NCBI GenBank assembly: GCA_964596065.1
Contig: CAZQSM010000020.1
Coordinates: forward strand, 1 to 31,520
Source of the DNA: SZUA-254 sp964596065
Lineage (GTDB): Bacteria; Bacteroidota; Ignavibacteria; UBA10030; SZUA-254
Direction of reading: 5' to 3'
Length of the DNA: 31,520 nt
The notes beneath the pieces were generated by a model. It had not been told where the DNA came from. It saw only the letters and a list, made by a program, of their open reading frames with translations, and did no database searches. This document shows positions 8,009-15,678 of this stretch, one piece after another. Positions within the stretch are counted from its first letter, which is position 1. Every line of letters begins with the position of its first letter. The position numbers and the translations under genes were made by a program.

Positions 8009-9132
8009 CGTGCCTCCTCCATGATCGGGATTCGTTTGTGCGCCGGGGGGGCGCCCGCCGCCGGGTCCTCCGCCATCCGCAATATTTCGTTCAGCACTTC
8101 CTCCGGAGTCGGGATGATCCCCCCCATCCTCCCGTGGAAATGGACGGGCGCGGCCCCCTCGATGCCGAGGCGGACGTCCTCCACCATCTGTCCGGAATTC
8201 ATCTCCACGACCAGGACGCCCCGGAGGGTGTCCCGCATCGAACGCAGGACGTCGTAGGGATAGGGCCAGAGCGTGATCGGCCTGAGGAGCGCGACGTTCT
8301 TCCCCAATCCCCTCGCCAGGTCGACCGCCTTGTGGCAGATGCGGGCCGACAGGCCGTACGCCACGACGAGGAACTCCGCGTCATCCGGCCCGACGAGCTG
8401 GTGGCGTACCTCGCGCTCTTCCACGCTCCTGTACTTCTCCTGCAGATGATGGTTGATCTTCTCCATCTTCTCCGGCTGGATGTGGAGCGACGTGATGATG
8501 TTCCGCTCGCGGTCGGCCGGCTTGCCCGTCGTCGCCCACGGCTTTGCGACAGCGTGCTTCGCGGGATCGTAATCTGGGAATGCCACCTTTTCCATCATCT
8601 GTCCCAGCGCCCCGTCTGCCAGGATCATCACCGGGTTGCGGTACCGGTCGGCGAGGTCGAACCCGAGGTAGACCATGTCGGACATCTCCTGCACGCTCGC
8701 GGGCGCCAGCACGATCAGCCGGTAGTCGCCGTGGCCGCCCCCCTTGGTCGCCTGGAAGTAGTCCCCCTGCGCGGGCTGGATCGTGCCGAGTCCGGGCCCC
8801 CCGCGGTTGACATTCACGACGAGGCAGGGGAGTTCAGCGCACGCGATGTACGACAGTCCCTCCTGCATCAGGCTGATGCCCGGGCTGGAGGAGGAGGTCA
8901 TCGCCCTCGCCCCCGCTCCCGCGGCGCCGTACACCATGTTGATGGCGGCAAGCTCGCTCTCCACCTGCATCACCACCATTCCCCTCTGCCTCGCCTCGGC
9001 GGCGAGGTATTCGAGGATTTCGGACTGTGGCGTGATGGGATAGCCGAAATATCCCCTGCAGCCGGCACGGATCGCGGCCTCGGCCAGCGCCTCGTTCCCC
9101 TTCATCAACCGCACTTCGGCGTTCGCGCTCAC
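8005..9132 (-). CDS. korA: 2-oxoacid:ferredoxin oxidoreductase, alpha subunit (VorB/KorA type)
   Basis: The protein has 375 residues from a GTG start at 9132. That start overlaps the ferredoxin-subunit stop (GTGA) and has AAGGTGG five bases upstream. Upstream in-frame codons lie inside the ferredoxin gene and are rejected. The motifs GYFGYPITPQSEI, the glutamate-containing QVESELAAINM, and TSSSSPGISLMQEGLSYIA are those of the pyrimidine-binding subunit. The stretch NRGGPGLGTIQPAQGDYFQATKGGGHGDY is the form found in proteins usually named VorB (3-methyl-2-oxobutanoate dehydrogenase). The operon layout and sizes equal OorDABC, a 2-oxoglutarate enzyme. The substrate therefore remains open between branched-chain 2-oxoacids and 2-oxoglutarate. 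Confidence 0.93.
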   Translation of the reverse strand: MSANAEVRLMKGNEALAEAAIRAGCRGYFGYPITPQSEILEYLAAEARQRGMVVMQVESELAAINMVYGAAGAGARAMTSSSSPGISLMQEGLSYIACAELPCLVVNVNRGGPGLGTIQPAQGDYFQATKGGGHGDYRLIVLAPASVQEMSDMVYLGFDLADRYRNPVMILADGALGQMMEKVAFPDYDPAKHAVAKPWATTGKPADRERNIITSLHIQPEKMEKINHHLQEKYRSVEEREVRHQLVGPDDAEFLVVAYGLSARICHKAVDLARGLGKNVALLRPITLWPYPYDVLRSMRDTLRGVLVVEMNSGQMVEDVRLGIEGAAPVHFHGRMGGIIPTPEEVLNEILRMAEDPAAGAPPAHKRIPIMEEAR

Positions 9133-9458
9133 AATTCCACCTTCCCTTCCGGGATCTCGTCCACCGTGATCCTGATGTTCGCGCGGACGTTCGACACGAC
9201 GGCCACCGGTTCCCTCCGGGCGTCCTTCCCGGCCGATTTCTTCGGGGTCCGGTAGACGGTGATGACCGAGTCGGGACACACGAGGGAGCAGTTCTCGCAA
9301 CCCGTGCAGTTGTCCCTGACCAGGACCGCGTAATGGTACCCCTGCTTGTTGACGGTTTCGGAGAGCCGGAGGCTCTCCTGGGGACACGCCTCGACGCACA
9401 GCTCGCACCCCTTGCACGTGTCCAGTTCGACCTGGATGGTTCCTTTGACTGATGCCAT
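9129..9458 (-). CDS. korD: 2-oxoacid:ferredoxin oxidoreductase, delta subunit (2x[4Fe-4S] ferredoxin)
   Basis: The protein has 109 residues and is the ferredoxin-type subunit that takes electrons from the TPP site. It has two complete cluster motifs: CKGCELCVEACP (about 15-26) and CTGCENCSLVCP (about 51-62). A basic linker and a short beta-rich tail of unknown use follow. The length matches the OorD/KorD size of about 110. It is the first gene of the D-A-B-C set and lies 17 bases after the gene for the secreted protein, so it is probably on the same transcript as the alanine/malate genes upstream. Confidence 0.93.
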   Translation of the reverse strand: MASVKGTIQVELDTCKGCELCVEACPQESLRLSETVNKQGYHYAVLVRDNCTGCENCSLVCPDSVITVYRTPKKSAGKDARREPVAVVSNVRANIRITVDEIPEGKVEL

Positions 9459-9475
9459 TGATTATTCTCCGTTGT

Positions 9476-10168
9476 TCACATCGAACGCCTGACGATCATC
9501 TGGATTTTTTCGTGCAGCATCGGGTACTTCGCGTCGACCATGTACTCGTCGGTCGATCCCACGTGGACTGCCGCGACCGCGTCGCCCAGCAGCCAGACGG
9601 TCGCGTATTGGTTGAACTCGATCCTGAACTGGTACACCTTCGCCGGGAGCTGCGCCTCGCCCACCGGGATCGAGGTCGCGGGCCTGGGGCTGATTTCGAT
9701 ATTGCAATAATCCCCCTTCTCCGGCACGATCACGGGGATCTTCTGCGTCCCGCCCCGGGACGCGTTGTAGCGCTCCATCAGCATCCCGTAGTGCGATGGG
9801 ACCGTCGCGTCGAACACGAGCGGCGGCGCCTCCACCATTACCATCCCGGTCATTCCCGGACCCTCGTAGATGTTGACGTATTCGCCCTTGACCACCACCC
9901 TGTGCGAGGGGAGGCCGTTCATCGTTTCGGCGAAGATCTCCCCGTCCACCCTGCCGGGAAGCGTCGTCACCTCCCTGTCGGCGCGGCCCGCCGCGCCCTT
10001 GATCTCATCTCGGATCGTCCCCTTCTCCGCAACGATCCGGTCGGTCCAGGTCCTGGTGTCGCCCTTGTACCCGTGGAACGTGGAGACGGTCTCCTGCGCG
10101 ACGCACTGGAGCGCAGCCGCGAACGCGAAGACCGCGACCACCGAAGTGAAACCGATGCGCTTTCCCAT
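9476..10168 (-). CDS. Secreted protein of unknown function
   Basis: The protein has 230 residues. The start at 10168 has an AAGGAGG site eight bases away. Residues 1 to about 25 are a Sec signal peptide (MGKRIGF, then a hydrophobic stretch ending CVAQ). There is no clear lipobox, and the mature part is predicted soluble. It alternates short beta-like segments (VVVKGEYVNIYEG, KVYQFRIEFNQYATVWLLGD), suggesting a beta-rich fold of the kind seen in periplasmic DUF3108/DUF6134-like proteins, but I cannot assign a family. It sits inside an operon of cytoplasmic oxidoreductases, between a thioredoxin-fold gene (56 bases upstream) and korD (17 bases downstream), which is odd for an exported protein. 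Confidence 0.8.
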   Translation of the reverse strand: MGKRIGFTSVVAVFAFAAALQCVAQETVSTFHGYKGDTRTWTDRIVAEKGTIRDEIKGAAGRADREVTTLPGRVDGEIFAETMNGLPSHRVVVKGEYVNIYEGPGMTGMVMVEAPPLVFDATVPSHYGMLMERYNASRGGTQKIPVIVPEKGDYCNIEISPRPATSIPVGEAQLPAKVYQFRIEFNQYATVWLLGDAVAAVHVGSTDEYMVDAKYPMLHEKIQMIVRRSM

Positions 10169-10224
10169 GTTCCCTAACCTCCTTCCGATGCTCCGGGCCG
10201 GAAACAGGAGACGGGGGCGCGGCG

Positions 10225-10482
10225 TCAGGCGTCCGCCTCCATCATCTGGCCGGCCTGGATCCAGGTTGTCAATTCGTGGATGCTCGGAACCCGTCCCTCG
10301 AAATTCGTCCGGTCGTCGACCATCACCGTGGGCGTCCTGACGACGCCGTACTCCAGCATCTCGTTGGCGTCGGAAACCCATTCCACACCGATGGAGCCGT
10401 CGATCGTCGTGACCGCCGCGACCACGTTGAGCAGCGCCTGCTGCGTTTTCATTCCGGGCAAACCGAAAAGCGTGACTTTCAT
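10225..10482 (-). CDS. Small thioredoxin-fold protein lacking the CxxC pair
   Basis: The protein has 85 residues. MKVTLFGLPG, EWVSDANEMLEYGVVRTPTVMVDD and the ending EGRVPSIHELTTWI match the small glutaredoxin-like/thioredoxin family whose usual start is a GCPxC motif. Here the active-site position reads GLPGMKTQQ: both cysteines are absent, while the cis-proline site (RTPT) is kept. Disulfide chemistry is therefore not expected, and a binding or scaffold role is possible. The ATG at 10482 matches the family N-terminus. A TTG at 10500 overlapping the malic-enzyme stop (TTGA) is an alternative that would add six residues. Confidence 0.78.
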   Translation of the reverse strand: MKVTLFGLPGMKTQQALLNVVAAVTTIDGSIGVEWVSDANEMLEYGVVRTPTVMVDDRTNFEGRVPSIHELTTWIQAGQMMEADA

Positions 10483-10496
10483 AGCGTTCAATGTTC

Positions 10497-12815
10497 TCAA
10501 TGTGTTTCGACGAGTGTGTGACGCACCTTCTTCTGCGCGGCCGGTCCCGCCGCCGCCGCCGCGGGGCTTTGCGCCTCGTGCACCGCCATCGCAGTGATGT
10601 TGACGATGTCGCTGACGTCGTTCCCCGGCTGGAGGAGATACACCGGCTTCCGGATGCCGAGGAGGATCGGACCGACAGCGGTGATGCCCCCCAGGTGGGC
10701 GAGGAGCTTGTAGGCGATGTTCGCCGACGTCAGGTCGGGACAGACCAGGATGTTGGCCCCGTCACGCAGCGGGCTGAAGGGGAAGACGTCGGCGAGGAGG
10801 TCGGGCGACACGGCCGTGTCGGCCTGCATCTCGCCGTCCACCGGGAGGCCGGGGGCCCTGGATTTCAGGAGTTCGACCGCCCGGCGCACCTTGAGTGCGA
10901 ACGGGTGGTTCGAGCTCCCGAAGTTGCTGAACGAGAGCATCGCGACGCGCGGCTCGATGTCGAGCTTCTTCACGTGGGCCGCGGAGAGCATCGCGATCTC
11001 GCAGAGGTCCTCGGCCGTCGGGTCGATGTTGACCGTCGCGTCGGCGATGAAGACCGTCCTGTTCTTGAGGACCATCATGTACACTCCCGCGATCCTGTTG
11101 ACGCCCTCCTTCTTGCCGATGATCTGGAGGGCCGGTCTCACCGTGTCGGGGTAATGCTGGGTCAGGCCCGAGATGAGCCCGTCGGCGTCCCCCGCCGCCA
11201 CGCTGAGCATTCCGTAGATGTTGTGCGTCTTGACGTGCCGCTCGGCCTCGAACCTCGTCACGCCCTTGCGCTGGCGCATCTGGTAATACGAGGCGACGTA
11301 GCTCTCGAACCTGGCCGCCTTGGACGGGTTGATCAGTTCCACGCCTCGCGCCTCGAGGTCGAGCCCCAGGTGGGCGGCCTTCTGCCGGATGAGGCTCCTG
11401 CTCCCGAGGAGGATCGGCAGGGCGATCTTCTCGTCGACGATGATGTGCGCCGCCTGGAGGATCTTCTCCTCCTCCCCCTCCGGGAAGACGACCCGTTTCG
11501 GGGCGTGTTGCGCCTTGTGGATGAAGAACCGCATCACCTCGCGCGATTTGCCGAGCCGCGCCTCGAGCCGGTCCCGGTATTCCTCGAAATCCGCGATCGG
11601 CGTCCTCGCGACGCCGGTGTCCATCGCGGCCCGGGCGACCGCCGCGGCAACCTTCAGCAGGACGCGCACGTCGAACGGTTTCGGAATGATGTATTCACGG
11701 CCGAACGAAATTTTCTTCCCGCCGTACGCCTTTCGCACCGCGTCGGGCACCTTTTCGCGCGCGAGCGCGGCGAGCGCGTTCGCGGCGGCTACCTTCATCT
11801 CGTCGTTGATCGCGCTTGCCCTCACGTCGAGCGCCCCCCTGAAGATGTAGGGGAACCCGAGCACGTTGTTGACCTGGTTCGGGAAATCGGAGCGGCCGGT
11901 GGCCATGATGATGTCGCTGCGGACGGCCACCGCCTGGTCGTACCCGATTTCGGGGTCGGGGTTTGCCATCGCGAAGACGATCGGGTCGGAGGCCATCGAC
12001 TTTACCATGGCCGGCGTGACGATGTCGGCCGACGACACGCCGCAGAAGACGTCGGCGCCGCGCATCGCGTCGTCGAGCGTGCGCGCGCCGGTGTCGGCCG
12101 CGAAAAATGCCTTGTAGGGGTTCATCCCCTTCGTCCTGCCGGCGTAGACGACGCCGCCCGAATCCACCATCAGGATGTTCTCGTGCCGGACGCCGAGACG
12201 CTCGTAGAAGCGCGCGCAAGCGATCCCCGCCGCACCCGCGCCGCTGAAGACCACTTTCACGTCCCCGATCTTCTTCCCGACCAGGTCGAGCGCGTTGAGC
12301 AGCGCCGCGCCGCTGATGATCGCGGTGCCGTGCTGGTCGTCGTGGAAGACCGGGATGTTCATCGTTTTCTTGAGGGTTTCCTCGATCTCGAAGCACTCGG
12401 GGGCCTTGATGTCCTCCAGGTTGATCCCCCCGAACGTCGGCTCGAGCATCTGGACGGCCCTGATGATTTCCGCCGGGTCGCTCGAGTTGAGTTCGATGTC
12501 GAACACGTCGATGTCGGCGAATTTCTTGAAGAGCAGTCCCTTCCCCTCCATGACCGGTTTGCCGGCGACGGCGCCGATGTTCCCCAGCCCGAGGACCGCG
12601 GAACCGTTGCTGACGACCGCAACGAGGTTGCCCTTCGTGGTGTAGAGGTACGCTTCGTCGGGGTTGCTCGCGATCCGCTTGCACGGTTCCGCGACGCCCG
12701 GCGTGTAACTGAGGGCGAGGTCGCGCTGCGTCGAGCACGACTTTGTCGGCACGACTTCGAGTTTTCCCGGGCGGCCCGAGGAGTGGTAATCGAGTGCTTC
12801 CTGCTGTCTGATCAT
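10497..12815 (-). CDS. maeB: NADP-dependent malic enzyme fused to a phosphotransacetylase-like domain (MaeB type)
   Basis: The protein has 772 residues, the usual size of MaeB (about 760). Residues 1 to about 430 form the malic enzyme domain, with LSYTPGVAEPC, the metal-site region FHDDQHGTAI, and the dinucleotide site FSGAGAAGIACARF. Residues about 440-760 are the phosphate acetyl/butyryltransferase-like domain, which in MaeB proteins is generally regulatory rather than catalytic. The reaction is malate + NAD(P)+ to pyruvate + CO2. The ATG at 12815 overlaps the stop of the CoA-transferase gene (ATGA). Beside alanine dehydrogenase, it would supply pyruvate to ferredoxin-linked oxidoreductases. 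Confidence 0.95.
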   Translation of the reverse strand: MIRQQEALDYHSSGRPGKLEVVPTKSCSTQRDLALSYTPGVAEPCKRIASNPDEAYLYTTKGNLVAVVSNGSAVLGLGNIGAVAGKPVMEGKGLLFKKFADIDVFDIELNSSDPAEIIRAVQMLEPTFGGINLEDIKAPECFEIEETLKKTMNIPVFHDDQHGTAIISGAALLNALDLVGKKIGDVKVVFSGAGAAGIACARFYERLGVRHENILMVDSGGVVYAGRTKGMNPYKAFFAADTGARTLDDAMRGADVFCGVSSADIVTPAMVKSMASDPIVFAMANPDPEIGYDQAVAVRSDIIMATGRSDFPNQVNNVLGFPYIFRGALDVRASAINDEMKVAAANALAALAREKVPDAVRKAYGGKKISFGREYIIPKPFDVRVLLKVAAAVARAAMDTGVARTPIADFEEYRDRLEARLGKSREVMRFFIHKAQHAPKRVVFPEGEEEKILQAAHIIVDEKIALPILLGSRSLIRQKAAHLGLDLEARGVELINPSKAARFESYVASYYQMRQRKGVTRFEAERHVKTHNIYGMLSVAAGDADGLISGLTQHYPDTVRPALQIIGKKEGVNRIAGVYMMVLKNRTVFIADATVNIDPTAEDLCEIAMLSAAHVKKLDIEPRVAMLSFSNFGSSNHPFALKVRRAVELLKSRAPGLPVDGEMQADTAVSPDLLADVFPFSPLRDGANILVCPDLTSANIAYKLLAHLGGITAVGPILLGIRKPVYLLQPGNDVSDIVNITAMAVHEAQSPAAAAAGPAAQKKVRHTLVETH

Positions 12816-14155
12816 TGGAGTGCGAGGTCCTTCTCATCGGCTCGAATGTATTTCCGGGCAAAGGCGAACCGCTCGAGTTCTTCCCGGAACGAGGGATGCG
12901 CGATCCCGATGAGCGCGCGCACCCTCTCCCGTATGGTCTTGCCGTACAGGTCGGCGACCCCGTATTCGGTGACGACGTAATGGACGTCGCCCCGGGACGT
13001 GGTGACGCCGGCCCCCTCGGCCAGGCGGGCCGTGATTCGTGAGAGCGTCCCCTGCTTCGCCGTCGACGGCAGCGCGATGATCGGTTTTCCCCCCTTGCTC
13101 CGGGAGGCGCCGCGGATGAAATCCACCTGGCCGCCGAAGCCGCTGTAGAAGTAATCCCCGATCGAATCCGCGCATACCTGGCCGGTCAGGTCGACCTCGA
13201 TGGCCGAATTGATGGCGACCATCCGGTCGTTCTGGGCGATGATGAACGGATCGTTCACGTAATGGGACGGGTGGAACTCGATCACCGGGTTGTTGTCGAT
13301 GAAGTCGAAGAGGGGCTGGTTTCCGAGAACGAACGACACGATGATCTTGCCCGGGTGGAGCGTCTTCTTCTCATTGGTGATGACGCCCTCCTCCACGAGC
13401 CTGATGACTCCGTCCGCGAACATCTCCGTGTGGATGCCGAGATCCTTTTTCGAGTGGAGATAGCGCAGCACGGCGTCGGGGATCGCCCCGATGCCGAGCT
13501 GGAGCGTGGAACCGTCCTCGATCAGGCCGGCGATGTTCTTCCCGATCTTTTCATAGATCTCCGCCTCCGCGGGAGTGAGCGTACCATCCACCTGTGGAAG
13601 CTCAAGCAGCGGGACGTCGGCCTCGACGCAGTAGGTGAATTTATCGACGTGGATGAAACAGTCGCCCAGCGTTCGCGGCATGTTCGGGTTGACCTGCGCG
13701 ATGATCACCTTCGCGACCTCGGTGGCCGGTTTGGTGCAATCGGCCCCGACACCGAAGCTACAGAATCCGTGTTCGTCCGGCGGCGAGACGTGCACCAGGG
13801 CGACGTCGATCGGGAGGATTTTCCTGTAGAAGAGTCCCGGGATCTGGCTCAGGAAGACGGGGGTGAAGTCCGCCCTTCCCTCGTTGACGGCCTTCCGGAC
13901 GTTCGCGCCGATGAAGAGGGCGTTGTGCCTGAAGTGGCCTTCCATTTCCGGGTTGGAATAGGCGGTTTTCCCGACGGTCAGGAGGTGGATCACCTCCACG
14001 TCCTCGAGCTCGAGGTAACGGTCACACATCGCGTTCACGAGGACTTCCGGCATCGCGCATCCCGGGTGGACGTAGACGCGCTGGCCGGAGGAGATCGGCT
14101 TCACCGCCTCCGCCGGACTCCGCAATTTCGCCTTGTAGCGTTCAAGCCAGTGCAT
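12812..14155 (-). CDS. Acetyl-CoA hydrolase/CoA-transferase family protein (Cat1/AbfT-like)
   Basis: The protein has 447 residues. It belongs to the family of succinyl-CoA:acetate (Cat1) and 4-hydroxybutyrate (AbfT) CoA-transferases. The catalytic glutamate is E244 in GIHTEMFADG, and other family stretches include VSPPDEHGFCSFG, LQLGIGAIPDAV, GFGGQVDFIRGA and VVTEYGVADLYGKT. Such enzymes swap CoA between an acyl-CoA and acetate, saving the thioester energy. The start overlaps the end of the alanine dehydrogenase gene by 14 bases and the stop overlaps maeB, so the three are coupled. The substrate pair cannot be told from sequence alone. Confidence 0.92.
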   Translation of the reverse strand: MHWLERYKAKLRSPAEAVKPISSGQRVYVHPGCAMPEVLVNAMCDRYLELEDVEVIHLLTVGKTAYSNPEMEGHFRHNALFIGANVRKAVNEGRADFTPVFLSQIPGLFYRKILPIDVALVHVSPPDEHGFCSFGVGADCTKPATEVAKVIIAQVNPNMPRTLGDCFIHVDKFTYCVEADVPLLELPQVDGTLTPAEAEIYEKIGKNIAGLIEDGSTLQLGIGAIPDAVLRYLHSKKDLGIHTEMFADGVIRLVEEGVITNEKKTLHPGKIIVSFVLGNQPLFDFIDNNPVIEFHPSHYVNDPFIIAQNDRMVAINSAIEVDLTGQVCADSIGDYFYSGFGGQVDFIRGASRSKGGKPIIALPSTAKQGTLSRITARLAEGAGVTTSRGDVHYVVTEYGVADLYGKTIRERVRALIGIAHPSFREELERFAFARKYIRADEKDLALQ

Positions 14156-15287
14156 TGTGCTCCTGATGCAGTGTCGATCCGATGTTACCGTATTCGAGTT
14201 CGTACCGCCGCGCGACGGACGGGTTCGTGCAGATGCCGTCGTGCGTGTAGATCCCCAGGGCCAGCCCGCGGTTGCCGGCGATGGCGCGCCCGATCCCGTT
14301 GCGGGCGATGTCGGTCAGGTACGGGAGGAGCGCGTTCGTCAGCCCGTAGCTCGCGGAGCGGGCCACGATGGCGGGGATGTTCGGAACGCAGTAATGGATG
14401 ACGTTGTGACGGACGAAGGAGGGGTTCTCCAGCGTCGTGGGGCGGCTCGTTTCGAAACACCCCCCCTGGTCGATCGAGATGTCGATGACGACCGAACCGG
14501 GCTTCATCTCCATCACCATCTCCTCGGTGACGATGTGCGGGGTCTTCTCCCCCTTGATGAGGATCGCGCCGAGGACGACGTCCGCGAACCGGAGCGCCTT
14601 CCGCAGGTTGTACCGGTTGACCAGGGCTGTGACGATGCGGTACCCGTTCTGCGACGCGATCTCACGGAGCCGTGACAGGTCGCGGTCGAGGACGATGACC
14701 TCCGCCCCGGCGCCGAGCGCCATCCGCGCCGCGGCACGCCCCACGTTCCCCGCGCCGAGGATGACCACCGTGGCGGGGGGGATGCCGGTCACTCCCCCCA
14801 TCACGATGCCGCGCCCGTTGTTCGAACTCTCCATGAGCCGCGCGGCGATCTGTATCGACATCTGGCCGGCGATCTCGCTCATCGCGGTGAGCATCGGCAG
14901 CTCCCCGTGCTCGTCCTCGATCAGCTCATAGCCGACCGTGGAGATTTTCTTATTGAGGAATTCCCTGATGATCGACGGCTTGACGACGCCCAGGTGGAGA
15001 AAGGAGAAAAACGTCTGGCCCGGATGGAGATGGGTGCAGTCTTCGGGCGTCGGCGAGGATATTTTCAGGACGATGTCTGAACGACCGAAGACCTCGTCTC
15101 TCGAATAGACGGTGTGGGCCCCCACCTCCTGGTACTCCTCATCGAGGAACCGCGACGCGACCCCGGCCGCCTTCTCGACGAACACGGAGCACCCTTCGCT
15201 GACGAGGACCTGGGCCCCGGCGGGGGTCAGCGCCACGCGCCGCTCGCGCGCGGGGTCTTCCTTCAATATTCCGATGTTGATCGCCAT
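14142..15287 (-). CDS. ald: Alanine dehydrogenase
   Basis: The protein has 381 residues (the family is usually 370-380). It begins with the family pattern MAINIGILKEDPARERRVALTP. It carries SFLHLG, the conserved MSEIAGQMSIQIAA, the NAD site VVILGAGNVGRAAARMALG and VIDISIDQGGCFETSRPTT. The reaction is L-alanine + NAD+ + H2O to pyruvate + NH4+ + NADH. It is the first gene of a long minus-strand operon. A GGAG site lies six bases from the ATG. Its link with malic enzyme and 2-oxoacid oxidoreductase suggests amino-acid catabolism feeding the pyruvate and acyl-CoA pools; the reverse, alanine as an overflow product, is also possible. Confidence 0.95.
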   Translation of the reverse strand: MAINIGILKEDPARERRVALTPAGAQVLVSEGCSVFVEKAAGVASRFLDEEYQEVGAHTVYSRDEVFGRSDIVLKISSPTPEDCTHLHPGQTFFSFLHLGVVKPSIIREFLNKKISTVGYELIEDEHGELPMLTAMSEIAGQMSIQIAARLMESSNNGRGIVMGGVTGIPPATVVILGAGNVGRAAARMALGAGAEVIVLDRDLSRLREIASQNGYRIVTALVNRYNLRKALRFADVVLGAILIKGEKTPHIVTEEMVMEMKPGSVVIDISIDQGGCFETSRPTTLENPSFVRHNVIHYCVPNIPAIVARSASYGLTNALLPYLTDIARNGIGRAIAGNRGLALGIYTHDGICTNPSVARRYELEYGNIGSTLHQEHNALA

Positions 15288-15320
15288 TTCTTCTCCAGCG
15301 GTGTCTGTTGAGGCGGAGGC

Positions 15321-15334
15321 TTTTCAACTGAAAA
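15321..15334. promoter_or_regulatory. Short inverted repeat TTTTCA-AC-TGAAAA upstream of ald
   Basis: Six-base arms with a two-base spacer lie 34-47 bases upstream of the ald ATG, where a repressor or activator could act. A near copy, TTTTCA-ACTG-TGAAAA, occurs at 26486-26501 upstream of the second hemerythrin gene. No regulator can be named. Confidence 0.3.
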
Positions 15335-15470
15335 TGGGTCAATAATTATGCCAGCCCTACCACAGGGGCTTTGACCGGATTTCGGTGAAAACCCGTGAAA
15401 ATCGATTAAATACTCTCAAGAATGATAAATGACGCTCATCGGTTTTCAGATCTGCAATCCTCATTTTCCT

Positions 15471-15493
15471 GGCCTCCTTCTCTCTGAGGAGCC
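15471..15493 (+). other. Imperfect hairpin in the intergenic region
   Basis: GGC(C)TCCT and AGGAGCC pair around the eight-base loop TCTCTCTG, with one bulged C. The distal arm contains AGGAG, so on a plus-strand transcript the hairpin could be part of a structured leader, but no start codon follows closely. The role is unknown. Confidence 0.25.
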
Positions 15494-15522
15494 ATTTCCG
15501 GAGACGGATCTGACGATGGAAC

Positions 15523-15556
15523 AAACCCTCTCATTTTTGAGAAATTTGAGGGTTTT
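15523..15556 (+). terminator. Inverted repeat AAACCCTC/GAGGGTTTT, possible terminator or attenuator
   Basis: Eight-base arms (15523-15530 and 15548-15555) enclose a 17-base loop that holds a smaller TCTCA/TGAGA hairpin. The right arm ends in four T. It lies about 120 bases ahead of the rubrerythrin start, so it could attenuate that operon or be a protein-binding site. The stem is AT-rich at its base and the U tract is short. Confidence 0.3.
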
Positions 15557-15678
15557 ATCGTACTATATCCCTTTTTTTTACCCATTTCGAATGACGATCT
15601 CTGGAATGAATGTTGTGTAAGACTTCAGTGAGAACAGATCGGGGCCCCGCCCCCCACCCTCGGAAAGGAGAACACACG

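Larger units (their letters stand above)
15288..15678. other. Divergent intergenic region between ald and the rubrerythrin gene
   Basis: This 391-base region is clearly more AT-rich than the surrounding genes and holds no credible gene; the 63-codon frame at 15429-15620 has no ribosome site and unlike codon use. It must contain the promoters of both flanking operons. Visible structure includes the TTTTCA/TGAAAA repeat near ald, a tandem GTGAAAA at 15385-15391 and 15395-15401 (one helical turn apart), and two hairpins at 15471-15493 and 15523-15556. I could not place -35/-10 boxes with confidence. Confidence 0.6.

Noticed and set aside
10491..12980. 829-codon plus-strand open frame opposite maeB
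   Set aside because: Shadow frame of the malic enzyme gene; the composition is repetitive (Arg, Asp, Val, His) and it has no ribosome site.
15429..15620. 63-codon open frame in the divergent intergenic region
   Set aside because: No ribosome site, AT-rich and overlapping hairpins; the peptide looks random.
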